From Nostoc sp. NIES-3756 (GTDB lineage Bacteria; Cyanobacteriota; Cyanobacteriia; Cyanobacteriales; Nostocaceae), in assembly GCF_001548375.1 (NCBI RefSeq), contig NZ_AP017295.1, positions 1,240,001 through 1,304,000 of the forward strand: 64,000 nt of DNA, given 5' to 3'. Positions 55,135 through 64,000 of the stretch are shown piece by piece (within the stretch, counting starts at the first letter, position 1; each line of letters opens with the position of its first letter). The notes under the pieces are model-generated. The model made no database searches, was not told the origin of the DNA, and saw only the letters and a program-made list of their open reading frames with translations. A program made the translations under genes and the position numbers.

Positions 55135-55662
55135 ATGACCCAGGCTAATGAAAGGATTCTACAGGTTGATGGTTTCATCATGCGACCAGTCCAAATATCT
55201 GACCTAGATGTATTTACAGCCCTTTGGTCAGATCCTGTCATTACTAAATTTCTTCCCATTCGTGGTATTAGTCTTTCAAGAGAAAGTGTGGAAAAGGGAC
55301 TTATATCTTTTCTTGAACATTGGAATACTTATGGCTATGGGGTTTGGGCTATTGAAGAGAGCTTTACCTCCCAAATGATTGGTTATTGTGGTCTTCGCTA
55401 TCTAAATGATTTGAATGAGACTGAAGTTCTATACGGTTTAGCCAAAGATTACTGGGGTAGAGGAATAACCACAAAAGCTGCAAAAGCTGCAACTGACTTT
55501 GGATTTAGTAAGGCTGGATTAAAAAAGATTATTGCCCTTGCACTACCTGAAAATTGCGCTTCTACACGAGTAATAGAAAAAGCTGGGTTTCAGGATGAAA
55601 AAAAAATCCATTGCTTTGGTCTAGATGCTGTATGCTACGTTATCTATAAAAATTTGGTTTGA
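55135..55662 (+). CDS. GNAT family N-acetyltransferase
   Basis: A 175-residue acetyltransferase of the RimJ/RimL-like group. Elements: FIMRPVQISDLDVFTALWSD near the start, YGYGVWAIEESFTSQMIGYC, and the acetyl-CoA loop region YGLAKDYWGRGITTKAAKAA then LPENCASTRVIEKAGFQDEK. Such enzymes acetylate ribosomal protein N-termini, drugs or small amines; the substrate is unknown. Starts at ATG 55135. Single gene opposite the tmRNA. Confidence 0.88.
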   Translation: MTQANERILQVDGFIMRPVQISDLDVFTALWSDPVITKFLPIRGISLSRESVEKGLISFLEHWNTYGYGVWAIEESFTSQMIGYCGLRYLNDLNETEVLYGLAKDYWGRGITTKAAKAATDFGFSKAGLKKIIALALPENCASTRVIEKAGFQDEKKIHCFGLDAVCYVIYKNLV

Positions 55663-55751
55663 TACTATTTCACAAAAAATATAATATATAGATTTTAGTT
55701 TCTACACCTAAACTACAATACACACATTGTCCTGACAATAAAGTTAGACAA

Positions 55752-55801
55752 TTGTTTAATATTGATTTTGCACGCTATACTTGTACAATAAACAGTACAA
55801 G
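55752..55801 (+). promoter_or_regulatory. Promoter and palindromic operator of yefM-yoeB
   Basis: The inverted repeat CTTGTAC (55780-55786)/GTACAAG (55795-55801) overlaps candidate -10 elements TATACT (55776-55781) or TACAAT (55784-55789); -35 candidates are TTGTTT (55752-55757) or TTGATT (55762-55767). YefM of E. coli binds palindromes with a TGTACA core, and ttGTACaa here is the same kind, suggesting autorepression. Confidence 0.7.
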
Positions 55802-55811
55802 AGTGAAGTCA

Positions 55812-56066
55812 ATGAAAGTCGTCTCTTTTAGCGAAGCGAGAAATAACCTCAAGGCTGTTTTAGACCAAGTGGTGGAAGATGCAGACTATACCATCATTAC
55901 TAGACGGGATGCGGAGGATGCTGTGGTTATGTCGCTAGAGTTATTTAATAGTTTGCTGGAGACTGTTCATTTACTCAAGTCACCTGCTAATGCTGCTCAT
56001 TTGGAGCGTTCTATTACTCAGTTTAAGCAGGGGAAAGTAATGGAGCGCAATTTGTTAGATGAGTAG
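55812..56066 (+). CDS. yefM: Type II antitoxin, YefM/Phd family
   Basis: An 84-residue antitoxin from ATG 55812 (MKVVSFSEARNNLKAVLDQV). The N-terminal DNA-binding Phd fold (VSFSEARNNLKAVLDQVVED, YTIITRRDAEDAVVMSLELF) is followed by a flexible toxin-binding tail (LERSITQFKQGKVMERNLLD). It neutralises the YoeB-like toxin encoded 8 bp overlapping downstream, and probably represses the operon through the palindrome at 55780-55801. An ORF extension upstream (20 codons) overlaps the operator, so it is unlikely to be translated. Confidence 0.9.
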   Translation: MKVVSFSEARNNLKAVLDQVVEDADYTIITRRDAEDAVVMSLELFNSLLETVHLLKSPANAAHLERSITQFKQGKVMERNLLDE

Positions 56067-56325
56067 AAAGTTAGTATGGACAGATGAGGCTTGGAGCGAT
56101 TATTTATATTGGCAAGAGCAAGACAAGAAAACTTTAAAACGCATTAACAAGCTGATTGAGGCAACAATGCGACTACCGTTTGAAGGGATAGGTAAGCCAG
56201 AAGCTTTGAAAGAAAACCTAGCTGGCTTTTGGTCGCGGCGCATTGATGATACTAATCGGTTAGTTTATGCAGTGGATGATGAGTATTTAACGATTATTGC
56301 TTGTCGGTATCACTATTCTGATTAA
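56059..56325 (+). CDS. yoeB: Type II toxin, YoeB mRNA interferase family
   Basis: An 88-residue ribosome-dependent mRNA endonuclease of the RelE superfamily. Signs: WTDEAWSDYLYWQEQDKKTL near the start, LPFEGIGKPEALKENLAGFW, RRIDDTNRLVYAVDDEYL, and the conserved C-terminal CRYHYSD with the catalytic His-Tyr. It overlaps the antitoxin by 8 bp, a typical coupling that makes the antitoxin first. A GC-rich hairpin follows (56354-56381). The system may function in stress or as a selfish module; both reading frames are intact. Confidence 0.92.
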   Translation: MSRKLVWTDEAWSDYLYWQEQDKKTLKRINKLIEATMRLPFEGIGKPEALKENLAGFWSRRIDDTNRLVYAVDDEYLTIIACRYHYSD

Positions 56326-56353
56326 CATTGCGCCTAATCTTTGTCCTAAAAAC

Positions 56354-56381
56354 TGCGATCACTTTCCAGGATGTGATCGCA
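56354..56381 (+). terminator. Perfect hairpin after the toxin gene
   Basis: TGCGATCAC (56354-56362)/GTGATCGCA (56373-56381) is a 9-bp perfect stem. There is no T-run, so it may be a repeat or a Rho-type site. Confidence 0.5.
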
Positions 56382-56475
56382 CTACCCAAACTATTATGCT
56401 GTATGCAATGTCGCTGGTTTTACTTAAAAATATAACAGGTAGCGCAAGCCATCAATCTAAGTTGCTGAAGTAAGA

Positions 56476-56574
56476 TTACTCCAAAATTTTCCACATATCC
56501 TTCAACATTAAAAATAGATGTAAAGGGTCAGTTGGAATATGTTCAAAATCAAAATTGTCATACCATGTTATTGC
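56476..56574 (-). pseudogene. C-terminal remnant of an unknown protein
   Basis: A 32-codon minus-strand frame (AITWYDNFDFEHIPTDPL then HLFLMLKDMWKILE) ends in TAA and begins just after a stop, with no start codon. Its composition (Trp, Tyr, Asp-rich, sensible amphipathic helix) looks like real protein C-terminus rather than random sequence. It lies between the toxin and pentapeptide genes. Too short to assign; probably a decayed gene end. Confidence 0.4.
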
Positions 56575-56608
56575 TTATCATCTTAATTGTTTAATACAAA
56601 TTATTAGA

Positions 56609-57856
56609 CTAGTCTTCAAAAATAAATTTAGCTTTTTCTCTACCTTTCGCTACTTCTAATTGTTCTTCAGTTAAATTAATTGCACCCTTCATATTTGCAG
56701 ATTCTAAATTTGTATTTCTCATATTTGCCCCATTAAAATTAGTTTTATAAAATATTTCTCTAGATAAATCAACTCCACATTCTTCATCAAAGTCTTCTTC
56801 AATATAAGAATTATTATCTATCTCTTCTTCATCCCATGTTATAGCATTTATAAAATTTGCATCAGTGAGATCAGCATTGGTAAAATTAACATTGACAATA
56901 TATCTTCCTTGAAAATTAGCATTCTTGAGGTTGGCATGACTAAAATTAGCACCAAATAAAACGGTTTGTGTAAAGTCCACGTTTTCAAGGTTTGCTCCAC
57001 TAAAATTAGCTCCTACAAGATGAGCTTTTCTAAAATTAGCACCTTCAAGATGAGCTTTGCTAAAGTTAGCTCTTTGAAGATTAGCTTCGCTAAAATTAGC
57101 TCTTTTTAAGTTAACTCCGGTTAAGTCTAAATTTTCAAAATTTACTTTGATAAAATCAATTGGAATTTCTTCACCTAAACCATAACTTTTATTTCTTCTG
57201 ATAATTACTGTTAATGCTGCTTGAAGTACCAGTGAAAATGATTTTTGAGATTCTTCACGTATATAAGTCGTTAATATTTCTATGATATTCCAATAATCTT
57301 TATCTGAGTCTTTAGCAATTCTTTCAAGTGAATAAATAGCTCCTAATTGAACATAAGATTCACTACTTCCTAGTTGCTCAACTGCTTTACTATAACGTTC
57401 TGTAATCTGTTTATCTTCTGCTAACTGTGCATTTTTTAAATTCGCCTCGGCTGTTTTATTAGCAGCTTCTGCATTTCTTAAAGCTGCCTCGGCTGTTTTA
57501 TTAGCAGCGACCGCACTATTTTCCATCGCTACTGCTCGTTTATATCCGAGATGAATGCTATATAATCCTAAACCTCCGCCAATAAATAAACCTATCATTT
57601 TTAATGTTTCAATTATAACTTTATATTTTATTACATCTTGCTCTCCCCATTTGTCAATATACAACACTGGAGAAACAATAAAATATAAAATAAATAGAAG
57701 CAGAAATATAAGTCCTATTACAATATATCTCAACCAAAGTTTTTCTATATCTTCTATATTATGGCTATCATATTTATATAAATCTGTAGTGCCATTATCT
57801 ATATCTTCTTCTGGCTTTTCTAACTCCTTATTCCTATTTCTAATAACGCTGGACAT
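56609..57856 (-). CDS. Pentapeptide-repeat protein with N-terminal membrane segments and coiled-coil
   Basis: A 415-residue protein. Two hydrophobic segments (about 43-65, LRYIVIGLIFLLLFILYFIV, and 86-105, MIGLFIGGGLGLYSIHLGYK) are followed by Ala/Asn repeats (AANKTAEAALRNAEAANKTAEANLKNAQ) forming a helix or coiled coil. From about 235 to 410 come A(D/N)LXX pentapeptides (NLKRANFSEANLQRANFSKA, HLEGANFRKAHLVGANF), giving a right-handed beta-helix. No enzyme motif. Cyanobacteria have many such proteins, mostly of unknown role. It starts at ATG 57856 and is divergent from nothing; it lies downstream of the atp terminator. Confidence 0.88.
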   Translation of the reverse strand: MSSVIRNRNKELEKPEEDIDNGTTDLYKYDSHNIEDIEKLWLRYIVIGLIFLLLFILYFIVSPVLYIDKWGEQDVIKYKVIIETLKMIGLFIGGGLGLYSIHLGYKRAVAMENSAVAANKTAEAALRNAEAANKTAEANLKNAQLAEDKQITERYSKAVEQLGSSESYVQLGAIYSLERIAKDSDKDYWNIIEILTTYIREESQKSFSLVLQAALTVIIRRNKSYGLGEEIPIDFIKVNFENLDLTGVNLKRANFSEANLQRANFSKAHLEGANFRKAHLVGANFSGANLENVDFTQTVLFGANFSHANLKNANFQGRYIVNVNFTNADLTDANFINAITWDEEEIDNNSYIEEDFDEECGVDLSREIFYKTNFNGANMRNTNLESANMKGAINLTEEQLEVAKGREKAKFIFED

Positions 57857-57917
57857 ATTTTCCTCTAATGCCTCCGTCCTCTTGCTAAAGTCCTATTCGG
57901 GGCGTAATTCATCCTCA

Positions 57918-57969
57918 AAAGCAAAATAGCTAATTGCTAGGCGTTAAATCAACCAGCAATTAGCTATTT
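57918..57969 (-). terminator. Terminator of the ATP synthase operon
   Basis: 15-bp perfect arms AAATAGCTAATTGCT (57924-57938) and AGCAATTAGCTATTT (57955-57969), with a 16-nt loop, are followed on the minus strand by TTGCTTTT. It lies 26 bp past the gamma-subunit stop. Confidence 0.9.
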
Positions 57970-57994
57970 GTTATAGTTAACAATTAAGTTGTTC

Positions 57995-58942
57995 CTAAGT
58001 CAACGCTTCCGCACCACCAACAACCTCAAGCAGTTCTTGGGTAATGGCGGCTTGACGGGCTTTGTTGTAGGACAGCGATAAAGACTTGATCAACTCACCG
58101 GCGTTATCGCTGGCGTTACTCATGGCTGTCATCCGCGCAGCTAGTTCACTAGCTGCTGATTCTTGCAACGCCCGTAGTAACTGGTTGCTTAAATACAAGG
58201 GCAACAAGGAATCGAGAATTTGTACGGGGTCTTGCTCGAAAATCATGTCACGGGGCAAAGGACGGACTTGGCTGGTCACGGTTTGCCGTTCGACTTCAAA
58301 TTGACCACCACGGGTTGTTAGGCGGAAGATTTCGTCATCTGCTGCTTCTAAACCTTGAGGGTCGAGAGGTAGCAGGGTTTGAATTACAGGGCGAGAACTT
58401 ACCAAGGAAACGAAGCGGGTGTAAACTAACTCGATGCGGTCTACTTTTTCCGAAAGGAACAAGGACAGTAATTCGTCAGCAATTTTATTGGCTTCATCGG
58501 CAGTGGGGATTTGTTCCAAGCCAGTATAATAAGCTGAAATTGGTTGCTCACGCCGTCTAAAGTATTGTTCAGCTTTGCGCCCAACAATAACAAAGGTATA
58601 ATCTACACCTTCAGCTTTGAGTTCCTTGGCGCGGTTTTCAGCACGGCGGATGACGTTGGTATTGTAACCGCCACACAAACCGCGATCGCCAGAAATCACC
58701 AACAACCCTACTGATTTCACATCACGTTTTTTCAGTAGTGGTAAGTCTACATCCTCAAACCGCAGACGAGTTTGCAAGCCATACAATACTTGTGCCAAAC
58801 GGTCAGCAAAAGGACGGGTAGCAATTACCTGTTCTTGAGCGCGACGTACACGCGCCGCCGCTACCAGCCGCATGGCTTCTGTAATTTTTTTGGTGTTTTT
58901 GACCGACTGAATGCGATCGCGTATTGATTTGAGATTAGGCAT
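57995..58942 (-). CDS. atpC: ATP synthase gamma subunit
   Basis: The 315-residue central-stalk subunit of F1, rotating inside alpha3beta3. Start ATG 58942 ([31 protein letters not shown]); the open frame runs 16 codons further but through repeat sequence. A cyanobacterial-type insert (about 195-235, [20 protein letters not shown]) is present, without the Cys pair that confers redox control in plant chloroplasts. C-terminal helix [20 protein letters not shown] then [15 protein letters not shown] is intact. Last gene of the operon, 141 bp after atpA through a repeat-filled gap. Confidence 0.97.
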   Translation of the reverse strand: MPNLKSIRDRIQSVKNTKKITEAMRLVAAARVRRAQEQVIATRPFADRLAQVLYGLQTRLRFEDVDLPLLKKRDVKSVGLLVISGDRGLCGGYNTNVIRRAENRAKELKAEGVDYTFVIVGRKAEQYFRRREQPISAYYTGLEQIPTADEANKIADELLSLFLSEKVDRIELVYTRFVSLVSSRPVIQTLLPLDPQGLEAADDEIFRLTTRGGQFEVERQTVTSQVRPLPRDMIFEQDPVQILDSLLPLYLSNQLLRALQESAASELAARMTAMSNASDNAGELIKSLSLSYNKARQAAITQELLEVVGGAEALT

Positions 58943-58954
58943 ATTCTTAAGTTC

Positions 58955-59083
58955 CGAGTCAATAGTCAATAGTCCACAGTCCAGAGTCAAAAGCCATTAA
59001 GTTGTTAACTAATGACTAATGACCGTTCGGCTGACGCGGTAGTTGAGCCTGTCGAAACTCACGGCGAAGCCAATGACTAATGA
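58955..59083. repeat. STRR with nested insertion in the atpA-atpC spacer
   Basis: gtcaatagtcaatagtccac, then actaatgactaatgac, then a 48-nt GC-rich insert (59024-59071, starting cgttcggctgacgcggtagt) and again aatgactaatgactaagc. The insert is bounded by aatgac on both sides. Confidence 0.7.
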
Positions 59084-60604
59084 CTAAGCTGTAGCTTTGA
59101 AGGTCTTTTTGTATTCGTCTAAAGCGTTCTTCAATGCTTTTTCTTCGTCATCACCTAATACTTTCTTAGACTGTACATCTTGGAAGTAGGGGTTAGCACC
59201 AGACTTCAAGTAATCTCTAAAGCCTTTGGTAAAGGTGGTGACTTTATCAACTGGGATATCATCTAAATATCCGTTGATACCAGCGTAAAGAATCGCTACT
59301 TGTTCAGCTACAGACAGGGGTTGGTTTTGGGGCTGCTTGAGGAGTTCCCGTAGACGTTGACCCCGTGCTAACTGGTCTTGGGTAGCTTTATCTAGGTCGG
59401 AAGCAAATTGCGCGAAGGCTTGTAGGTCGTCAAACTGTGCGAGTTCGAGTTTAATCTTACCAGCAACTTTTTTCATCGCCTTGGTTTGTGCCGCAGAACC
59501 CACACGGGATACAGAGATACCAGGGTTTACCGCCGGACGCACACCAGCGTTGAACAAGTCAGAAGACAAGAAAATCTGACCGTCGGTAATGGAAATTACG
59601 TTGGTAGGAATGTAAGCGGAAACGTCACCAGCTTGGGTTTCGATGATGGGTAGAGCGGTCATGCTACCTTTACCCAATTCGTCGCTGAGTTTAGCCGCAC
59701 GTTCCAACAAGCGGGAGTGGATGTAGAATACGTCTCCGGGGTAAGCTTCCCGTCCGGGTGGACGACGTAGTAGCAAGGACATTTGCCGATAAGCTTGAGC
59801 TTGCTTGGACAAGTCGTCGTAAATTACTAAGGTAGCTTTGCCTTTGTACATGAAGTACTCAGCAATGGTAGCGCCGGTGTAAGGAGCCAAGAATTGCAGG
59901 GTCGCTGGTTCACTGGCACTAGCAGCAACTACTACTGTGTAGTCCATCGCACCTTTTTCTTGTAAGGTTTGGACTACGTTAGCAACGGTGGAAGCTTTTT
60001 GACCGATCGCCACGTAAACACAAACTACATCTTCACCTTTTTGGTTGATGATGGTATCAATAGCGATCGCAGTTTTACCTGTTTGACGGTCGCCAATGAT
60101 CAATTCCCGTTGACCCCGACCGATGGGAATCATCGAGTCGATAGCGGTGATACCGGTTTGCATGGGTTCATGCACAGAACGACGTGCAATAATACCGGGT
60201 GCTGGGGATTCAATCAAACGGCTTTCTGTGCTTTTGATATCGCCTTTACCATCGATAGCACGACCCAAAGCATCGACAACGCGACCAATTAGGGCTTCAC
60301 CTACACCAATCTGAGCAATTCTTCCAGTAGCGGTAACGGTGCTACCTTCTTGAATTTCGCGCCCTTCACCCATTAATACCGCACCAACGTTATCTTCTTC
60401 TAAGTTTTGGGCGATACCAACTGTGCCGTCTTCAAACTCTAGAAGTTCGCCAGCCATAGCCTTTTCTAGACCATAGATCCGAGCGATACCGTCTCCAACT
60501 TGTAATACAGTACCAACGTTAGCAACTTTGACATCTTGGTCGTATTGCTCGATTTGCTGTTGAATAATACTGCTGATTTCGTCAGGTCTAATTGAAATGC
60601 TCAT
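59084..60604 (-). CDS. atpA: ATP synthase alpha subunit
   Basis: A 506-residue F1 subunit binding non-catalytic nucleotide. Beta-barrel N-terminus ([20 protein letters not shown]), P-loop [13 protein letters not shown] (about 170-182), and [20 protein letters not shown]. All family landmarks are in place. ATG 60604. Alternates with beta subunits (elsewhere in the genome: atpB-atpE usually form a separate operon in cyanobacteria). Order delta - alpha - gamma continues the operon. Confidence 0.98.
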   Translation of the reverse strand: MSISIRPDEISSIIQQQIEQYDQDVKVANVGTVLQVGDGIARIYGLEKAMAGELLEFEDGTVGIAQNLEEDNVGAVLMGEGREIQEGSTVTATGRIAQIGVGEALIGRVVDALGRAIDGKGDIKSTESRLIESPAPGIIARRSVHEPMQTGITAIDSMIPIGRGQRELIIGDRQTGKTAIAIDTIINQKGEDVVCVYVAIGQKASTVANVVQTLQEKGAMDYTVVVAASASEPATLQFLAPYTGATIAEYFMYKGKATLVIYDDLSKQAQAYRQMSLLLRRPPGREAYPGDVFYIHSRLLERAAKLSDELGKGSMTALPIIETQAGDVSAYIPTNVISITDGQIFLSSDLFNAGVRPAVNPGISVSRVGSAAQTKAMKKVAGKIKLELAQFDDLQAFAQFASDLDKATQDQLARGQRLRELLKQPQNQPLSVAEQVAILYAGINGYLDDIPVDKVTTFTKGFRDYLKSGANPYFQDVQSKKVLGDDEEKALKNALDEYKKTFKATA

Positions 60605-60726
60605 GTGTGTATCTTTTTTTTCTTGCGAGACGGAACATATTTAATAGACGCGAGAATTAATATCGCGTCTGCATTTAGTTTGAGGTCTTAAAGCTAATGC
60701 GATACTAGCTTAATCCTCTGAACTTT

Positions 60727-61281
60727 CTAGCTATTGCTGAGGCGCAAGGAGAGGCGACGTAGCTGACCCCGGATACTAGAGTCAATTACTTGAGAGCCTA
60801 CTTTAATGATCACACCACCAATCAGTTCACTGTCTACCTTTGTTTCCAGTTCCACTTGACGAGCTTTGGTGATTGCCAGTACCTTTTCTTTAACTGCTTG
60901 TTGTTGCTCTTGGGTTAATTCCACAGCAGAAGTGACTTCTGCTAATACGGTTTGGTTCAATTGCCGTAATAGCGCCAAATACTGCTTGAGAATCTGTTCC
61001 AAGAAAAATATGCGTCGTTTGTCCACCAACAACAGCAAAAAGTTACGTAGGTAAGGGCTAGCACCTTCACCCAATACTTGAGTGATGAGAGCTTTTTTGT
61101 TCTCAGCAGCAATAAAAGGGTTGTCAATAAAGTTTCGTAGCTGTTGATTTTCCGCAAGCAAGTTCAGCAAAGTACGCGCATCTTCGCCGAACTCTTCCGT
61201 CAAGTTTTTGGATTGGGCGATTGACAACAGTGCCTGTGCGTAAGGTTGGGCTACCTCAGTGTTTGCTACATTACTTGTCAT
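60727..61281 (-). CDS. atpD: ATP synthase delta subunit
   Basis: A 184-residue F1 stator subunit, joining the top of F1 to the b/b' stalk. Begins [21 protein letters not shown]-terminal motif [20 protein letters not shown] and [20 protein letters not shown] match OSCP/delta. Its start codon overlaps the stop of atpF by 4 bp (ATGA), so translation is coupled. The C-terminal end [10 protein letters not shown] is usual. (Also named atpH in E. coli nomenclature.). Confidence 0.96.
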   Translation of the reverse strand: MTSNVANTEVAQPYAQALLSIAQSKNLTEEFGEDARTLLNLLAENQQLRNFIDNPFIAAENKKALITQVLGEGASPYLRNFLLLLVDKRRIFFLEQILKQYLALLRQLNQTVLAEVTSAVELTQEQQQAVKEKVLAITKARQVELETKVDSELIGGVIIKVGSQVIDSSIRGQLRRLSLRLSNS

Positions 61282-61841
61282 ACTTCGCCTCCCATTTGTG
61301 CGATGCTACGGTCAATTAAAGTTTTTTGAGCATCACCACTAATACCGCCTTGCAGTTCCGCCTCGACTTTTTGCAGAGCCAAAGTAACTACACGCTGACG
61401 CAACTGAGCGATCGCTTTATCTAGGTCTGCATTTAGGTCTGCTGCGCCTGCTGTCTTCAAGCGTTCAATATCTACAGCAGCTTGATCAATGATAGCTTTG
61501 CTGGCAGCTTGAGCATTTTCTTGGGCGGCTGCTTTAATTCTTTCAGCTTCCGCTTGTGCTTGCTCTAGCTTTTGTTGCGCCTCTTTTAGTTGCTTGGCTG
61601 CATCTGCGGCGCGTTGTTCTGCATTTTTAATTGCTGCTTCAATGTTTTCGCGGCGAGTTTTGAGGGTAGTACCCAGCACTTTCCGACCAAAAACAAACAG
61701 CACAGTAATAATAATGGCCAGGTTAATCAGGTTGGTTTCGAGAATATTGGTATTTAAACCAAAACCACCTTCAGCCGCACCCTCTGCCAATTCACCTCCA
61801 ACGGCGCTGGCTTCCGCCATCAACAGTAAAAAAGTCCCCAT
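61278..61841 (-). CDS. atpF: ATP synthase b subunit
   Basis: A 187-residue peripheral-stalk subunit: one N-terminal membrane helix ([19 protein letters not shown], about 35-53), then a long Ala/Glu/Lys-rich coiled coil ([40 protein letters not shown]) that reaches F1. Longer of the two b-type subunits in the window. ATG 61841; translational overlap with atpD. The paired b' (atpG) lies 107 bp upstream. Confidence 0.96.
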   Translation of the reverse strand: MGTFLLLMAEASAVGGELAEGAAEGGFGLNTNILETNLINLAIIITVLFVFGRKVLGTTLKTRRENIEAAIKNAEQRAADAAKQLKEAQQKLEQAQAEAERIKAAAQENAQAASKAIIDQAAVDIERLKTAGAADLNADLDKAIAQLRQRVVTLALQKVEAELQGGISGDAQKTLIDRSIAQMGGEV

Positions 61842-61908
61842 GATTTTTCATCCACAACTGCGCTGTCGGTTCACGTCACTTGCACTTTGCCATTCTTCAC
61901 TGATTACG

Positions 61909-61938
61909 AATGACTAATGACTAATGACTAATAACTAA
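61909..61938. repeat. STRR in the b'-b spacer
   Basis: atgactaatgactaatgac followed by taataact, a heptamer array inside the atp operon. Confidence 0.75.
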
Positions 61939-61948
61939 ATGTATTGAG

Positions 61949-62440
61949 TTAGCGCTGGTTTACTAGATCGGCTCCCAAAAGCTTTTCTAGGATTTGGCGA
62001 CTTAGCGCATCTACTTGTTGCTCCAAAGAAGCTAGAGCTTGCTGTTTTTGCTGCTCAATTTCACTAGCAGCTTGCTCTTTTTGTGCTATTGCTTCTTGTT
62101 GAGCTGCTGCTATTTTTTGTGCAGCGATTTTTTGGGCTTCAGCTTGAGCGTCAGCAATAATTGTTTGTGCTTGCCGTCTAGCTCCTGCTAACTCTTGCTC
62201 ATAAGCCTCTGCTAATTTCTGAGCTTTGGACAAACGCTCTTGGGCTTCTAATTGATTGTTACGGACATACTCATTCCGTCCATCAATAGCATTACCCAAA
62301 GGTTTGTAGAGAGTAGCATTTAATATCAGAGCTAACACTAGAAACTGGATTGCCATCAAGGGTAAGGTAGCATCTAAATCAAACAGCCCGCCTTCCTTAG
62401 CAACCTCTTCCACCGCCAATAAGGTGATCCAATGTGTCAT
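61949..62440 (-). CDS. atpG: ATP synthase b' subunit
   Basis: A 163-residue second b-type stalk subunit, typical of photosynthetic organisms, pairing with AtpF to form a heterodimer. One membrane helix ([20 protein letters not shown], about 26-45), then coiled coil ([40 protein letters not shown]). Its presence with atpF is a strong sign of a photosynthetic ATP synthase. ATG 62440. Named atpG or atpF2 in different schemes. Confidence 0.95.
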   Translation of the reverse strand: MTHWITLLAVEEVAKEGGLFDLDATLPLMAIQFLVLALILNATLYKPLGNAIDGRNEYVRNNQLEAQERLSKAQKLAEAYEQELAGARRQAQTIIADAQAEAQKIAAQKIAAAQQEAIAQKEQAASEIEQQKQQALASLEQQVDALSRQILEKLLGADLVNQR

Positions 62441-62465
62441 GTTTGCTGTTTCCTATCTACTATGT

Positions 62466-62553
62466 TAGCCCTGAGTCTGAGTTGTAAGTTATGAGTTAGA
62501 GTTAAACGCTTAACTTCTAACTCCTAACTATTCACTCAGCACTCAGTACTGAA
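62466..62553. repeat. STRR in the c-b' spacer
   Basis: gttagccctgagtctgagtt, ttatgagttagagttaaac, taactcctaact and cactcagcactcagtactga: degenerate heptamer repeats filling the whole spacer. Confidence 0.65.
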
Positions 62554-62811
<258 letters not shown>

Positions 62812-62839
62812 TTACTTTAATGAAACGAATGGTTTTGTC

Positions 62840-62935
62840 TGATGTTAGTTGTCAGTTGTCAGTTGTCAGTCGTCAGTTGTTAGTTGTCATTTACTAATGA
62901 CCTATGACTGATGACTAATGACCTATGACTAATGA
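62840..62935. repeat. STRR in the a-c spacer
   Basis: gttgtcagttgtcagttgtc then actaatgacctatgactgat and gactaatgacctatgact fill the gap between atpI and atpH; the last repeat overlaps the atpI stop codon region. Confidence 0.8.
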
Positions 62936-63684
62936 TGTCCCTCATGCTCTTCGCCATGATGATCTTCCATCGCTTCACCGATGTAAGCAGCAGCTAAAGT
63001 AGCAAAAATTAGTGCCTGGATAGCGCTAGTAAATAGCCCCAAAGCCATTACTGGCAGAGGTACAAATAAAGGCACTAGTAATACCAGTACGCCCACTACA
63101 AGTTCATCAGCTAAAATGTTACCGAATAAACGGAAACTTAGGGACAGGGGTTTGGTGAAATCTTCAATGATTTTGAATGGCAACATGAACGATACGGGCT
63201 GAACATAGTTGCCAAAATACCCCAATCCTTTCTTGCTGAATCCCGCATAAAAATATGCTAAAGATGTCAACAATGCTAATGCAACAGTTGTATTGATGTC
63301 GCTTGTCGGTGCTGTTAATTCTCCTTCTGGCAAATGAATTAGCTTGAAGGGAACTAACGCTCCTGACCAATTTGACACAAAAATGAACAAAAACAAAGTG
63401 CCAACGAAAGGCACCCAGGGGCGATATTCTTTTTCGCCAATCTGGTTTTTTGCCAAATCCCGAATAAATTCCAGTGCATACTCCATGAGGTTCTGTATGC
63501 CACCAGGAATCCGTTTAATGTTACTGCTTGCAGCCAAAGAAGCTAGAACTAGCACGCCAATAACAAACCAGGATGTGAGAAAGACCTGACCGTGCAATTT
63601 TAAGTTTCCTATTTGCCAGTACAGATGTTTTCCCACTTCCAATTCGGCAAGTGGAACAGAGTAAAAGTTCAGAAAATTCAACAT
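62929..63684 (-). CDS. atpI: ATP synthase a subunit
   Basis: A 251-residue F0 proton channel subunit. Five or six membrane helices; the essential Arg is in [20 protein letters not shown] (about 183-202), and [20 protein letters not shown] forms the last helix. The C-terminus is His/Glu-rich ([12 protein letters not shown]), as in other cyanobacteria. Named atpB in the E. coli scheme. ATG 63684. Preceded by atp1. Confidence 0.97.
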   Translation of the reverse strand: MLNFLNFYSVPLAELEVGKHLYWQIGNLKLHGQVFLTSWFVIGVLVLASLAASSNIKRIPGGIQNLMEYALEFIRDLAKNQIGEKEYRPWVPFVGTLFLFIFVSNWSGALVPFKLIHLPEGELTAPTSDINTTVALALLTSLAYFYAGFSKKGLGYFGNYVQPVSFMLPFKIIEDFTKPLSLSFRLFGNILADELVVGVLVLLVPLFVPLPVMALGLFTSAIQALIFATLAAAYIGEAMEDHHGEEHEGHH

Positions 63685-63740
63685 TTTCCTTCCATTTCGA
63701 TTGCTTCTCCAATTAATATTAACCGGAGAATAGGAGCCTT

Positions 63741-64000
63741 TTAAGGTTGCCGGAGCTTTGGCGGGTCAGAGATAAACGCCACCCTAACTACATAGATAAT
63801 AAGCGTTGCTTTGTAAGTGAGAAATCCCAAAAATATGGGCATTATTTGCAGTTGATTCCACCGCGATGCCAGCAAAATCAGAACTATTAATAACGCCAAC
63901 CGAGTTTTACTCAGTGACTGTTTTTCTCTACCTAAACGCTCAACATCTTTTGCCAACATCCTCAAGTAAACCACACCTGTACACGCACCTAATAAATAAT
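63741..64000 (-). CDS. atp1: ATP synthase subunit I (Atp1), 5' end beyond the window
   Basis: The frame stays open from the stop at 63741 to the window edge (residues [20 protein letters not shown]...), so the start lies outside. Visible features: two hydrophobic segments ([15 protein letters not shown] and [20 protein letters not shown]) typical of the small UncI-like assembly protein encoded just before the a subunit in cyanobacteria. A GTG at 63974 would give a shorter 77-residue version, but the conserved upstream residues argue against it. Confidence 0.85.
   Translation of the reverse strand, partial: YLLGACTGVVYLRMLAKDVERLGREKQSLSKTRLALLIVLILLASRWNQLQIMPIFLGFLTYKATLIIYVVRVAFISDPPKLRQP

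Noticed and set aside
55780..55801. NtcA-binding site at GTAC...GTAC
   Set aside because: The spacing is GTA-N10-TAC rather than the N8 required, and it fits a YefM operator better.
62840..62935. CRISPR array in the atp operon
   Set aside because: The repeats are heptamer-type tandem units without unique spacers; no cas genes are present.

Overview
The window looks like chromosomal DNA of a filamentous, heterocyst-type cyanobacterium (Nostoc/Anabaena group). The main signs are a tRNA-Leu(UAA) gene split by a group I intron, a cyanobacterial F-type ATP synthase operon with both b and b' subunits, NdhL next to TrpA, LdpA, a one-piece tmRNA whose tag reads ANNIVKFARKDALVAA, many GCGATCGC (HIP1) octamers, and spacers filled with short tandem repeats such as actaatgactaatgac and gttgacagttgac. 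The intron is shorter than the PCC 7120 intron as I remember it, so I do not call the strain PCC 7120.

Layout. 1-1110 (minus strand): ndhL, a DUF3007 gene and the 5' part of trpA. 1486-1785: split tRNA-Leu. 2043-6392 (plus): ABC exporter, metallophosphoesterase and an exported-looking methyltransferase. 6504-8619 (minus): two paralogous coiled-coil proteins in tandem. 9156-11987 (plus): a sphR-sphS-phoU phosphate-sensing operon closed by a terminator. 12085-14281 (minus): an AT-rich, overlapping methyltransferase plus nuclease pair, probably an acquired type II restriction-modification system. 14469-19459: membrane-anchored GTPase, DUF1350 protein, and an AMIN plus beta-lactamase-fold protein. 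20104-28269: envelope polysaccharide genes (two priming sugar transferases, GDP-fucose synthesis, a GT4 glycosyltransferase) mixed with an orphan sugar-ABC permease, a catalase-like haem protein and 5-formyl-THF cyclo-ligase.

28554-41927 is mostly single housekeeping genes: CSP41-like protein, antiporter, P450, TPR protein, ruvC, yvcK, tsaE, patatin, dihydroorotase, lepB and a MOSC protein. 42592-50385 (plus) holds two signalling proteins with near-duplicate receiver domains, ldpA, a Ycf45-like ATPase and an acyltransferase. 50453-57856 is accessory: AhpD-like and GFA proteins, two secreted proteins of unknown function, tmRNA, a GNAT enzyme, a YefM-YoeB toxin-antitoxin pair, a decayed gene fragment and a pentapeptide-repeat protein. 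57995-64000 (minus) is the atp operon, from gamma up to a truncated atp1, ending in a strong terminator.

The most distinctive signal is repeat activity. Small palindromic or purine-rich elements have entered spacers, the atp operon and at least two coding regions in frame. The clearest case is a 41-nt element sitting in a former HIP1 site inside the MOSC gene with a 4-nt target duplication. I found no CRISPR array, prophage or full transposase gene. Functions are read from recognisable motifs only; no database search was possible.
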